From: Hermatobates lingyangjiaoensis
Taxonomy: Eukaryota > Arthropoda > Insecta > Hemiptera > Hermatobatidae
Reading direction: 5' to 3'
NCBI GenBank assembly: GCA_026182355.1
Contig: JAPFBL010001928.1
Location: 5,341,001-5,405,000, forward strand
DNA: 64,000 nucleotides
Shown piece after piece: positions 43,570 through 56,406 of this stretch. The notes under the pieces were generated by a model. That model saw nothing but the letters and a program-made list of their open reading frames with translations, did not search any database and was not told the DNA's origin. The first letter of the stretch is position 1, and each line of letters starts with the position of its first letter. A program made the position numbers and the translations under genes.

Positions 43570-46240
43570 GATTTGGCATATTGTTACATAGATCAGGGGT
43601 GAAGTGTAAGAGGACAGCGTGATAAAGGGGTGTGAGACGGAGCAGAAGGAGAAAGAAAGAGAGTGACATAGTGTAGAGAGGGAGAAGTGTATGACAGGGA
43701 TGAAGAGGGAGTGAGAAGAAGAGAGGAGATGGGAATCAAAGATGGTGGCTAGTTTACGAGTTTAACATTCAAAGCTTAAAGAACGTTGGTTTAAATCAAG
43801 CTTTCAACTCGAAAATTATAACTATGATTTTTTAAAAAATCTATTGTATTTTATTAATTAGATAATTATCTTACATTTTTTATATCCACTTCAAAAATTT
43901 GTTGATCACATAACAGTAACGCGTTGAAGACGTTCCTAATTTACTCGAAATTTCAGACGCCATTTGCAGAATGTGGTAAATAATTGATGAAAATAAATCT
44001 CCATGTAGTGAGTAATTGAAAAGTAGCATAAAATACGGAGAAGAGACAAACCAGCTCATTGCAATTGCTTGGTATAATCATATAAAAGAACTGGACTAAA
44101 AAATTTAATTATGCATGCTTAATTTCATTGTAATCAATTTGATTTAAGTATTGCAAAGAAATGACACTAAAAATTTAGATGAACTATGACCTTTTTTATA
44201 TTGGTGGATCAAAAAGAAGAAAAATAACTTCTATTTAACATTAAATACAGATATTGTGGATAAAATATATATACAATGTATGTGAAAGAACGCATAGAAA
44301 AAATGATGAAAAATTATATCATAGAATATGATCTATAAACTATAAAATAAAAGGTGTATACCTTAGCTTGATGGAGAGGTAATCTTGTTGTGTTCTGTCT
44401 GGCGAAGCCCGAATGTGACTGACGTGTTGAGACATGCATCCAACTATAGGGTTCAAAAGATCGCTTACATTTATTCTACCGGGAAAACTACCCCCACTAT
44501 ACCTTTGCAATTGCGTCTTAATTTATTATGGGCAAATATATGTCTCATAGTATTTCAAGCAGAAATCGTATAAAACAATCTGCTGCTGTTTTATTCTAAA
44601 GTAAATTATATTTCTGAGGTTTTTTTCCTTGCACTAATTCAAACTCAGTGCACTAAAGTAAAAAGGTTAATGCAAGAAAGAACTTTGAATATACTTCTTC
44701 ATATTCAAAATTTATATAAATTGATAGGCACCATTCACTTAAAATAAATTTCATATTTTTACAGCCATAAGAAATGAAAAATAATCGTTACAATTTAAGA
44801 TATAAAACCTTTTTTTGTATTGCCTTCAGGAATTGTTTGACCTATAGATAATTTGTTTAGAATACAATGCATTCAAATGTATGCATTGTATTCAATGTAT
44901 AGAATGTAACTTTACAATAAGTTTAATAGTATTATAATATAGTAGTCAAGATAAAATTGATTGGAAAAATTTTAAGTATTTACACTTTGTAGTCTCCTGA
45001 TTGCATTTTTTTTTTTGTCTGAGTGTATGTGGGCAGGAATGAATTTAAAAAGTTTGTGACCACGCTATGTGTCAAGTACCACATAAAATTGAGAATTTAG
45101 TAAACAAATAGTCATGGTTATGATAACACTATAAAGCATTTGGGCAAAACCAATAATGATAGCGGTACTCTTTTATACAGTATGTTAAAACAGTTTTTTA
45201 ACTCCTCTCACAATTATAAAACGAAAAAGTTTGGAATATTTTTTCGTTAACATGATAAAAGACTCTTTATTTACTAAATGAGTCACTCGAGATTACTACA
45301 TTGATTGATATGAAGAGGCTTTTTATATGAACGGGCTATAAACCCGGTTATAAAAGATTGTGTATTTTATAGTGGACATTTTTATAATAATCCTTAATAA
45401 GGGCATGAAATTTCAGAAGCCTAGATAGATAAAAACCTTTTCCAATGCATTAACAATATTAAATTCAAATCATAATTAATTTTATAGTTAATTTATTGTT
45501 ATTATTTTAATTTTATCATAATTATATATTACGAGGAGTGTCATCTAATGGTACGTACATATCATTTACAAAATATAAGACGTTAATTTGAAAATGGCAT
45601 TATTAGTCAATAGATTTTATTTACAATAAAAATTAATTTAATTTTAAATCACTTCTGTAGTGTTAAATTAATCAGAAAGCCCACCAAATTGGCCTAGGGC
45701 TTAGCTTGTTGGTGAGCCAATTGAATGCTTCAATGATGAATGAGGCATCACCAGCGTCGTTGCCTATATTGCCAAAGTTTATTACAATTTATGATTTACG
45801 GCTTCCGATTTAGTCACCTTGTTCTGTTTCTAACCCATGATTACTTGTAATTTTATTTATTCAATGCTACGCTGATTGAAGTAATAGTTTCATCTTTTGA
45901 TGTAGTCATTTTCACAAATGACTAGTTCAGACTCTACTTACTTGCATGATTGATACTCCTTGCAAGGTAATACTTCTCTATTATCAAAAGTGATACTATT
46001 CATGTATAAAATACCTAAAAATAAAGCATTGATTCAGTTATATTTAAGAATTATGGTTACTTAATTATAAAAAATTTTATTTTTATAATTTATGTATATA
46101 TATATATTCTCAATAATGGGTCAAGAAATAATTGTCAAATATATTTCAACAGTACGTGTATCAGATATAAACGAGTGTTGGTTTAATAAACGTAAAATAT
46201 AGAAATATACTAAAGTTCATTTCTAATATGACCCCTTTTG
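43570..46240. other. AT-rich stretch, no gene recognised
   Basis: A purine-rich patch occupies 43600-43740. A block around 45005-45110 (gtctgagtgtatgtgggc, gaccacgctatg) may be a worn copy of the TTACTTATAGTAAAGT family. A patch at 44364-44460 has weak box A/box B resemblance but the wrong spacing. Confidence 0.35.
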
Positions 46241-46244
46241 ACAG

Positions 46245-46565
46245 TTATGAGCTAGGGATGAAGTCAGTGCAGTGGTAATGAGCTTGCCACTGAAGTGGTA
46301 GCTCGGGGATTCAATACCTATTCTGGTCCTAGACTTATTCACACGGAAGGTGAATAAATCTGAGCATATTGTTCTTAGAGATGGTGTTAATCGGTCAGTT
46401 CTAACTCTATATGGTGTCACATAATCATTAAAAATCCCTACTCCAAAATCACTTGAAATTGGCAAAATTTAGGGCTCCCAATCGATAATGCTCATTATGT
46501 GGTATCACAAAAGGTCAATGATTAGCCTATTATAGAACTGCGACTGCGACCTAACCTAACGTAAC
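46245..46565 (+). mobile_element. tRNA-derived SINE with CCTAA tail
   Basis: Box A-like agtgcagtggtaatgagc starts at 46266 and box B GGATTCAATACC is at 46307-46318, spaced as in tRNA genes. The body includes 'gtgaataaatctgagc', 'aatttagggctcccaat' and 'cattatgtggtatcac', shared with the minus-strand copies at 19690, 21235 and 32940. The 3' end reads acctaacctaacgtaacc, resembling the insect telomere unit CCTAA. No target duplication could be identified. Confidence 0.7.
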
Positions 46566-46569
46566 CTTC

Positions 46570-48350
46570 GTTGTGAATGAGACACATTATCGGATATACA
46601 TAACATCGGTGGCTTCGAATATTACCTTAGACAAGTTATTAGAAGAATAATCTTAAGCAGTACATTCAATTGAACAGATTCAGGTGCTGACATTTTTCAT
46701 CTCTTTTTTACCCTTTTCTACAGAAAAATATAGGACTTGATATAGCTAAGATTCAAAATTCTAATCATCAGTCCAACACTAAATGGTAAAGCATATAGTT
46801 ACCTTATTTGCAATAGCATACGATTTAGAAGCTTCAAATTTCTTCCATTAATGCTCCAGAACTAAATGATAGCCATTCTTCTTCAGGTATTTAATAATTG
46901 TTCTAAACAACCATTTAAATTATATTTTCATCACATTTTTCAAAATTTAGTAGCCACTTTAAACGAAAGAAGTACATCCAATTTATTGTTAATTATTTCT
47001 TATAACGAATTGATCTACAGAAATGTTGACTGTAGACTATTCCAAACTTGTATATCTGATTGAGAAAAATACAGCTACTTTTATGTATTACAGATATTGG
47101 CGTATTTTAATTTTTCTTTTAAATGTTGTAACGTTCTTTCATTGAAATGAATGAATTCAAATATTGAATGCTTTCAATCATTCAATATTTCAATCACTTC
47201 TCCAGCTGGAATTTTTCAATAACTCAAAATCCCATGTATTATTTTTTCATTACTCATTCTGTTTGAGGAATAAGGGATGGAATCGGAATAGTAAAGTGTA
47301 TCTGAATTCCTGAATAAAGCTATTAGTCATTTAATATGTTTTATGACTTCAGATAACGCATAGATAGTTTGTTTCTTTAAAATATTAACAGTTGCAGGCG
47401 TATGCAGCCAGTTTAGTTCCCAGGGGTGAGCATATAGCTGGCTCACTGATCAGTTGGTATCTACTTCAGACATGTGTGGAGCACATTATGTAGAAAACTG
47501 ATGTATCTTCAGGCAAATATACCTTATTTCGTAGACAAGCAGTATTGTACATAAATTAGTATAATAATTACAGAACAATATATGTTATGTTATTGGGTCT
47601 GTTAAAAGACCAAAAACATTTGGTCAATACAATAGAAAATAGATATTGTATTTATTATAAATAATTAAATATTTTTTGTGGTTTGGGTTTTAGAGCTTTT
47701 AAATTTTTTTTAAATACATTATTTATGATAATAAAAAGTATATATAAAGGTGTTTTTCTACTGAATTGTCACCAATTTCAATAAGTCCTACCATTTCACA
47801 AACCAGAGTTAATTTCAGAGTCATAAAGTTTTTGGGTTGGATAATAACTTTATTATAATGGGGTAATTTAAGAATGGAAAGGTGATTTATCTTCCTAAAG
47901 GAATACTAATTAGAACCTACCCTCTTTTAGTGACTTAACAAACTTTAAAATTTTGTATAAATATTGATTTCATATAAATTTTGCGCGATGAATATTTAAA
48001 ATTTACGTAATTAGAGAAGAATATATAAAACTAAAGATGACAATTATTGAACTACTTTTAAAGTATTCAGCCACATTGTGAATTTAATGATGTTGTCATT
48101 GTTGTTGACAAATAGCTATAGCATAAATAAATTATGACACTTATTTGTTTTTTGGTGAATTATGCATTTATCTTGGAGTTTAATGATAGGCCAACGTGAT
48201 AGTCATAATTAAACTGATTACAAATAAAATAAACTGTTTATAAATTTATTTATAAAAATAAATAAATGAAAACATAATTGAGTTTATTGTCTAAAAAAGT
48301 CAGTAAACACTTGAAAGTGATGTTGCTTATTCAAAAGTGAAATTCAATTA
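46570..48350. other. AT-rich stretch, nothing recognised
   Basis: A slightly GC-richer patch at 47395-47500 has no open frame. No other feature could be supported. Confidence 0.4.
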
Positions 48351-48351
48351 G

Positions 48352-48671
48352 TAAAAGAACAGGTAAGTTATAACCTTTTGATAATAAAAAAAAAAATGAA
48401 CAGATATGCTTTTAACATCACTGAAATAATAGTATTATTTTATAAAATATTTAGTATTATAGCATAAAATTATAGTATAGTTTACAATTATAGTATTATT
48501 TATAAAATAAATTATTTAAACTGATTATAAAATATAAATAAATTGATTATTGATCAAATAAATCAATTAAAGTGATTATCAATTGATAATACTATTATTT
48601 CAGTGATGTTAAGAGTACACCTGTTCATTTTTTTTTTAATATCAAAAGGTTATAACTTACCTGTTCTTTTA
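48352..48671. mobile_element. Foldback element, about 86-bp arms
   Basis: Arms 48352-48438 and 48586-48671 are inverted copies at high identity (aaaagaacaggtaagttata ... its complement), with a poly-A/poly-T stretch in each. The 147-bp loop is A/T only in large part. Both flanks contain attcaatta, but not adjacent to both arms, so no target duplication is claimed. MITE or foldback type. Confidence 0.65.
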
Positions 48672-48679
48672 CCAATAAA

Positions 48680-50560
48680 TACAATAAATTCAATTATATT
48701 TTCATCTTAATAATCACACTAAATACTGAATTAAGACTAATCATTCAGAAACATTAATTCTTTATTGTTTTCAATAAGTAGTTTACTTACAGTAAAACTG
48801 AATATAGCTTTTTTCCTGCTCTATTTGTTTATATAGTCATAACAGCACAACTTTTCAATTCTTGTCTCTTTTTTTTTACTGTTGGTTTTTGATTGCAGTT
48901 TATTTAAAAGTTTTTAATTAATTCTTGATTTTCAGCAGCTCTGATTAATCAGTCTACGTCGACTAGTAAAATTACTTTATGTTTATCTTTTGCTTTATAT
49001 TAAGAAATCTTGAATGGTTATAGTCAGCTCATTATAATGGAAATCATTGGTTGTTGAATATAATTAATTATGTTATTAATTATTATGGAATGTAAAAATT
49101 TCATGATTTATACTGTTTGATGAAGTCACAATGCTATTTAAAAATGCGACGCACCGAAAAGAAAAACAAACAGTAATGTTCTTTACACACGTTTCCTGTA
49201 TATAATCATTTCGTCAAGCTAGAAAGTAATTAATTTAAACAATTAATTATTTTTAATTTGATCATTATCATTTTGCCACCATTTATAAATAAAATATAAT
49301 TTAAAATTCTCTTTGTCTTTATAAACAGAATTCAACATTTATTTTTAGGAAACCAACCCACAATCCCTCTGAACTAAAGGATTATAAATTTTTTTTATTT
49401 TGATGTAAGTCAAATAATTCAAAAACCATTTGCATTGTGTGTTGGAGGGACACATTTCAAGGTATGACTATAGTATAATCAAAGCAGCTGTCATTCTTAT
49501 TGCAATGAAATGACCATTTCTGATGGAAGTAGAACACATACAAAAGAGGTAACTTTTATTCGGAAAATATACTTGAGAGCAAAATTTCACCTAACAGACA
49601 TCTAAATGCAGTTGCAGTTAGAGCTTTAAATCCTTTCTTTTCCAGGTACTATACTTTCTGTACCAGGTATACTCTGCTCGATATATTACCTAGACTCTAC
49701 GGGACTTAGATGAATTCTGTACTTTGATCAAGAAATTACGTACATCTGTGCTTTTATATAAGTGCTTCTATTACCACAACACATGATGGTGCCCAGTAAT
49801 TTCTTCCGAGAAGGGAATACAATTTGAGGTCATTTGTCAGAGACGAATTTTTCTCTCTTTATAGCGGTGCTCTTACACATTATAGCTCTGCTAATAGTAC
49901 AGTCAGTGCAATTGAGCTCAGTATTGCCTCAGATTTGTTGTGTCTGTAAAGCAAGTGGGAACAATCAATGAGACATTTCAGAGTAACAATATACTCATTA
50001 TTACAACATCAGGCTACTTATTATCAAAAGTTGGGTTTCTAAGCTGAAAATTAAAGAAGTAAACTGGGAAATGTTTTTAGTTATATTCATGCTACCTGAG
50101 AAACTTCACATTAGGCGGTTTATAATAGAATTGGTGGGCTAAATCAAACTACATTAATCCGATGCTTTTGAGGATCGACAACGATAAAGACTGAATTTTG
50201 ATAACAAATTTACAATCTTTGAGGCAGGCATGACTAAAATTTGAATTTCATAATTCGTGAGGGACTAACATTTGCCTTTAGTCCTTCCTGATTGATATAC
50301 TAAATGACTGGTGCAATACTATGGAACTGAAAAAGGGGAATGTTAGCTATGAGATATTGTAAGGTGGCACAGATGAAACCTAGTATTTTGAAACTCAGTT
50401 TTAGAAAAGGACCCGATTTCAATAACTTCAGACAAGTACGTGCTTCTGAACAGTACAGTGGGCTGATATAGTGTAGACACTGTCTCTGAGATGCATATCT
50501 AAGCTACTATTTAAGACTCCTTTCGCTTATCACTTATGCCCAAAACTCAGTATTCGTGAT
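48680..50560. other. No gene recognised; GC-richer from 49430
   Basis: From about 49430 to 50560 (and again 51014-51560, beyond the hAT insertion) the base composition is less AT-rich than usual here, with no open frame over 70 codons. This may be one decayed coding region or old transposon split by the hAT MITE, but no family motif could be read. Confidence 0.3.
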
Positions 50561-50569
50561 AGTGTACAT

Positions 50570-51005
50570 CAGTGTTTCCCAAACTTTTTCGAGTGACCGC
50601 CCCCTTGGGTCCATAAACCTATATCTCAACACCCTTGAATAATAATCAGATTCCTAGACTAAATAACCAAATGAGTAACATTTTTAATAATTCAAGTAAA
50701 ATAATTATTAATGGAATATTTATTTAGAATCCAATAGATGTATTGTTTCATAGGATATTTATGCAAAAGAATTAATATACAATAAAAGAAACTTAGGTGA
50801 GAAGATATTTTTAACATAAAAATGAATTATCAAAACAAATAATTTTAAGAAACGTTTCCTAAAAGTTTACATGTCGTGTTTACACTTAAATTTAGAAATT
50901 ATATTGCATGAACATTTTTAATTTATGGAAATAGAATCCCCGCTCCTTTTTGCATCCCCCCCCCCCCCCCCGATTTCAATGCACCGCCCACTTTGGGAAA
51001 CACTG
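50570..51005. mobile_element. hAT-type MITE with perfect 8-bp TSD
   Basis: Termini CAGTGTTTCCCAAA and TTTGGGAAACACTG are perfect 14-bp inverted repeats, typical of hAT (Charlie-like) transposons. The perfect 8-bp duplication GTGTACAT flanks them (50562-50569 and 51006-51013). At 436 bp it has no transposase. A run of about 15 C lies at 50957-50971, unusual in this window. Confidence 0.9.
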
Positions 51006-51013
51006 GTGTACAT

Positions 51014-52820
51014 CAATATGGGAGAAGTGTTGCTCGCTCTACCAAAAGTGTATTGAAGACCATTGCTGGAGTTTATCTGCAAAACTGTCTCGTTTAGGCT
51101 GATATTTACAAATGTCTTTAAATGATCAAGGAGCTGTGAAGAACAGAACAAGATTCTGGTCCTTATCAGTAGATGCCAATGTACTGGCATCTACTGGCAT
51201 CTCTCGGACACTACCGAGAGATATGCTATAATTAAAGCTCTCGAATATATCAATGTCGAACGTTTCTTGATCTAGTTATACTCCATGTTACTCAGCTGTG
51301 AGTATAAAACTGTTCAGGATCAGTTTCAAGCCACAATAGATTTTAGATTTCTGCTTAGACACCATGCAATGATACTCAACCCGTTAAGAATTTGTTATAT
51401 CAGGTTGACTCACGACTTTCTTCTTAAAAGGGAGTCTAGGCTACGACGTAACAATTACCAGCAACTTTCAATAGAAAAAGACTAGTATGTTCATCACGCC
51501 AGCAGTCCAGGAACAGTGTGTGAGTACCTGACATGGCAGCGATGTACCATAAGAGCTTGTTTAATGTAGAAAGATCTTCCTACAAATATAGTCTGTGATT
51601 TATAATTTGCTTTTTGCAGATATATTGTGGTATAATTTAAATACATTTATTATTACAGTCGTTGTTAAATATATATTATATTTAGTTATGTTTTATATAA
51701 TATGGATGGCATTAATACCTTCAATGAGATGCACATAAGGGAATCTAAAAACTATGGAAAACTTGCTTGTATGCCCATAATGTCAGTATTAAAATTTCAC
51801 GAAAATTAAAAATAAATTGAAATTTCTTGGATGTTCACATCTCCTGTTTGTGACGTCATATCAACATTATTCTTCAGGGAAATGTGAAGCATTACCATTA
51901 AAATTTCTTCAATAGGTATCTTCCTTCATAAGATTGGAAACAGCATTCTAAAATCGCTAATGCAAGCAATTTTATACAATTTTAAATTTAGGCAAAGATA
52001 TTAATATAATTAATATTTCCTTTTACATAATCATATTTTAACTCGCAAACCTAAATATCAATCATCAATTTAATATAAGAAATTATTAATTATGTCTGTT
52101 AAAATTGTATACATATTTGAAATGTTTGGTTTATATTTTTATTCCCCAAGATATTTAGATTAGTAGTCACCAACAGAGAATACTTAGCGATGTCAAGATA
52201 TTCAAGTCGCAATATTTACTATAACTATAAAGGTACAATTATATAAATTTATAACTGGAGCAGTAATCATACATGAAGCTAAAATAAGTATTTATCACAA
52301 AATAATAAAATAATAATAAATAAAATAATAATAATAAAACAAAATAATAATAATTCTAATTGTGTACCACAGCTTTTAAAAGTGTCCTGAAGTGAAGGTG
52401 GGTAGAAATACCTGCTAGAAATCAAAGTAAATGGTACATATATTGAAAATTGAGAGTAATACTGTGGTAGAGGGATGTTACCTTACAGGAGTAAAAGGTA
52501 CTTTACAAAAGAACATATAAATTGTTATACTGAGTTATATTTTATGTTATTTAACATGAAGAAGTTGCAAAAGTCAAGAAAATAAAGCAAGCCTGGTGGT
52601 GGTGAGAAAGTGATTGGTTGAATTCTAACCCTTAATTGAAAATAATAACAGCAGTGGCTTGTTCAAGTTGATTAGAGCAGGGGGTCTTTAAGCAGTAATT
52701 CGCATTGTTATTGGCCAGGCTGAACCAACTGTACATCGGCCTCCAGAGACGATCATTTCTTCAATATCTGTTCATTTTCAACTATTCTCATACGCATATC
52801 CTTACATATCAATGGTCAAA
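51014..52820. other. No gene recognised
   Basis: The less AT-rich segment interrupted by the hAT element continues to about 51560. An (AAT)n microsatellite lies at 52300-52356. Nothing else could be supported. Confidence 0.35.
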
Positions 52821-52960
52821 TCACAGAGTCAGTTGGGTTTTGACTCTGACAAAGGACTGCTTATTACGGTTGAAAGATCTTAGTCTTTTTTCCCCCATTT
52901 CATATTGTGGTTTGATCGCTCATTGTTATTTCACTTGTTCATGTAAAATCTTGTTATACT
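52820..52960 (+). repeat. GAAAGATCTTAGTC repeat with degenerate hammerhead core
   Basis: It reads gact, ctgacaa, a hairpin, GAAA, gatctt, agtc at 52842-52885, the same order as 27263-27305 but with CTGACAA in place of CTGACGA, which would disrupt the core. The rest follows the copies at 9680 and 21060. Confidence 0.6.
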
Positions 52961-53011
52961 TAAATATCTGTTCACATTACTTACGTATCTGTATTTACAC
53001 TTGTGGATCCC

Positions 53012-53801
53012 GGACGGAAGGGAATGAGCTAGCAGACCGATTAGCAAAGGAGGCAGCGGAAGGGAACGAGACAGTCAGTTATGACAAGGCACCTTTGTCA
53101 TATATGAAGAGCAAGCTGGCAAGGAAGAGTGAAGAGCAATAGCAAGATGCCTGGAGGTCCTCAATAAAAGGAAGGGAAACTAAATCATTCATACCTACAA
53201 TAGACTTTCGAAAACAAATATCGCCCCATCTCATAATAAATTATAAACTCACTCAAGTGCTGACTGGAAATGGACGTACAACATCATATCTGAACCGTTT
53301 CCATATAATACCAGAAGATGCATGTATCTGTGACCATACCACATCACAGACCTGGCAACATCTCCTCTACGACTGTCCTATCCTGGACCGCCACAGAGGA
53401 CCCCTGATCCAGCATATCGTCATCACTGGAGGCTCTTGGCCAGCAGCCAGATCAGACTTACTCAAAGATGAAAATTTTAAACCGTTTATGCACTTTATTA
53501 AGAAAATAGACTTAGACGTATTTTAAACCATTATAAGTGTTATTATATTTATGATATGTTTTGTTATTATGCTGTAGTATATTACGTTATGATAGGTTAT
53601 GCTATATTAATTATTAGATTTAAGTCAATGTGTTAATATTTAAGTTAATAATTAAGTTAAGTAATTGAATATTCTAAAAATTGTTATAGTCAAGGTAGTA
53701 GAATATTATAACATGTCATACTCAGCGTGACACATGTTTGTAAACTATTCAATAAACTCCCAACCAGCAGGGGTACTGCTGGGTGGAAAAAGAAAAAAAA
53801 A
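53012..53801 (+). mobile_element. 5'-truncated non-LTR retrotransposon
   Basis: A 790-bp insert ends in an A-rich tail (53785-53801) and is flanked by a perfect 13-bp target duplication ACTTGTGGATCCC (52999-53011 and 53802-53814). Together these show target-primed reverse transcription. It contains the C-terminal end of a pol protein, then about 275 bp of 3' UTR. The perfect duplication suggests a fairly recent insertion. Confidence 0.9.
53014..53526 (+). pseudogene. RNase H end and C-terminal domain of a LINE pol
   Basis: The 171-codon remnant is in one frame with a TAG nonsense codon at 53140-53142. It begins inside RNase H: the GNELADRLAKEAA string is the last conserved RNase H block (with its catalytic Asp). 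After the stop comes the C-terminal region typical of I/R1/LOA/Jockey-type elements: an LTGNGRTTSYL block, then a zinc-finger-like C-x-C...H-x4-C set (ACICDHTTSQTWQHLLYDC, 53320-53380). It ends at TAA 53524-53526. Clade cannot be settled from this part alone. Dead on arrival because of 5' truncation. Confidence 0.8.
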
Positions 53802-53819
53802 ACTTGTGGATCCCAAAAT

Positions 53820-55250
53820 CAAAACCGTTAACGCTTTCCTCAGTAACAAATCAATTTTAGGATAATATTATTTTCCGGATACATACTGAAATACAAAAAT
53901 GTTCACAAATATGATTTAGACAGTCGATATATTTTCTAGCCTACAGAAATAACTTATCCATCATCAACCGAGCTCAGAAATAATCTTACAATAGTAATAT
54001 AATTTGTAGAAGAAACAGTTTTGATATTATTAGAAGTTATGAAATTGAATTCCTCCAAGTTGTTGTAACTGAGCTTAAAAAAAAACATTTCGTTGACAAC
54101 TTAATTCAAGCACACATTCATTTGTTCTTCAAAAAACAATCATTGTACTGTATGTATTAGAAAAGATTGTTATATAATTTACTGTCTAATAATTACAGCT
54201 TCCCTGGACCACTTGTCTTCGTTGTAAAACATTTTAACAAATTTTATTCCTTACATGCATGGTTTAAATTTATTTAAAATTCGATTTTTAAATAATATTC
54301 TAAAATAGACCTTTCAGATTCAAACAAATTCAGTTTTTTTTTAACAATTCTAGAATTCAATTATGATAATTTTTAGTTTTTTTTAAGTCATATTTCTTTT
54401 CAGAAAAAGTTTCCTAAAATAATAATTTTTTTTAAAAAAAAAAAAAATGTCTCCCAGTTTAGTTATATTTTTATATAATCATAATGAAATTTGAATACTT
54501 AAATAATTTATTACAGATTCTGTTGTAAAATTGAAATTTGAATATTTCAGTGTAAGGGAGAAAAGTTAAAATTAGTAGGGAGCAAGTTTCGAACTTTGGG
54601 TGTCAACAAGTGGGGAAGGAGAATGACACTTTCACTTTGCTCCCGGTAAGCACAAAACTTCTACTTCATCTTACGCTATTTAAAATCACGTATGCTAAAT
54701 TTTCATCGTTTATTGTTACTATCTTATGTCACGAGGTTCCTCCTTAGTTGTTGTAACAACGACACGACAGTAATTGTTATTGCAACTTTCACTTTATATT
54801 CATGTTTATATTTCATCATATTCATTCTTATTTCTTTACAATCAATAGAATACTCTAACATTCAAAACTCCTCCTTATTTCAAATTTTGTAGTTTAGTAT
54901 GGTATAGTAGGTGTTGTAGAAGTGGTTGTTTAAACAAACTAACATCTCGTTTTACGATGAAATTTTATGCATTACTAAATCTTAAATAATTCACAATTAG
55001 TATACATACTTTCAATATATACATTAATATTGTCGAACTTATGTAGCATTTATGCAATATTTTATCATGGAAAAGTTACATAATGTCAAAAAGTTACACT
55101 TTGGTTAAATGTGTTTACAGACTTTTTTTTCTCCTAAAAAATTCTGTCTTTAAAATGTTGAGATTTATCGATTATTATGAAACTAACTGCAAAATCATCA
55201 ACATTTTTTAATATCACAATAAAATTGTTCAGCAACATATTTATAAGATA
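53820..55250. other. AT-rich stretch, nothing recognised
   Basis: A patch at 54560-54650 is less AT-rich, without an open frame or clear RNA polymerase III boxes. Confidence 0.4.
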
Positions 55251-55251
55251 T

Positions 55252-55725
55252 TATTATCAACCGTCATACCTCGTCTATCGTTGGTGAAGTCGCCCGACCG
55301 GTTTCACAATGGCTGCATCATCAATGGGACTAATGTAACCTTCCAACATCACGGATATAAATACCTATTCTAACTCAATGGTCCCAATATATATGCCTAA
55401 TTTTCCTACCTAACAGTTTTATTTGATTTTATTTTGTTTAATCTGTTTTTTGTCTTTTAAACTTTAAGTCATCTCTGTCCTGTTCGTCCTGTCGTCTTTT
55501 CATGTTTTTTATTGGTTTTGCCAGGTGGTATATTTGGTTATATACCAAAAGTTAACTAAAACTTAACTTAAGTTAAGTTAATTTGGTTAGGTATATTTGG
55601 TATATAGGTGTCTGCCTGGTGCTTAATTTGTTGGTTTTGGAAGGTTACATTAGTCCAATAGATGATGCAGCGAAACCGGTCGGGCGACTTCACCAGCGAT
55701 AGACGAGGTATGACGGTTGATAATA
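55252..55725. repeat. Foldback with hammerhead-like motif
   Basis: Arms about 55252-55346 and 55637-55725 are inverted copies, nearly identical except that the right arm lacks six bases in the position of hammerhead stem II (between GATGATGCAG and GAAACCGGTC). The 290-bp spacer holds a smaller inverted repeat rich in taactt/aagtta (about 55540-55605). The change falling just in stem II is what one expects if this is a structural RNA element. Confidence 0.65.
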
Positions 55726-56406
55726 GTAACCACTGTGGTACTAAAAATATGCATGTATTTGACATATTTATGTTCTATCCATAAATATATGGCAATTTAA
55801 GTCAAATAAGAGTTTTCATAAGAGATCATATACTTAACTCAAGGGTGAATCTACACTATCAGTTCAAAAAATGTTGATTAATCAATAATTTAATACATTA
55901 TAGTAATTTAATTGAAGAATAATTAGTGTAATTATTAGATTACTACAACTGAAATTGTGAAAAGTAAAGAATGTTTCCACATAGGAAGGCAATCGCTCCT
56001 ATTGTGGTGATTAGTTACAGATGACTGACGGAACACTTTAAATAATAAAGTTTATCATACGCAAGGATATGCAAATAATTTTGTTTTTATAAGACAAAGA
56101 ATTCTCTATGTCACTGCCTTTAGATTATGCAGCAGCATGATCCGTAAATTGTTGAAATACGGGTAAATCAGAAAGTTCTGGACATAATGTTCTCTATTTT
56201 AGAGTATAATTTCTTTATAATCCGTCCAAAGGTGCGACCTGTACTGTATTCAAAATATTTCAAACTAATCACAATTTAAAATTATTGCAAATATTATACA
56301 TTTTGTTTGCAAACCATATCACAAAAATTCTAAAACTTTTATTCCTTATTGACGTATTAATGTCATAATATTCTCCACAATTTTAAAAATTCTAGAATAG
56401 TTAGTA

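Noticed and set aside
44364..44460. tRNA-like or SINE promoter (tagcttgatgg ... ggttcaaaag)
   Set aside because: Box spacing of about 85 bp is too large and box B is incomplete; no related copy was found.
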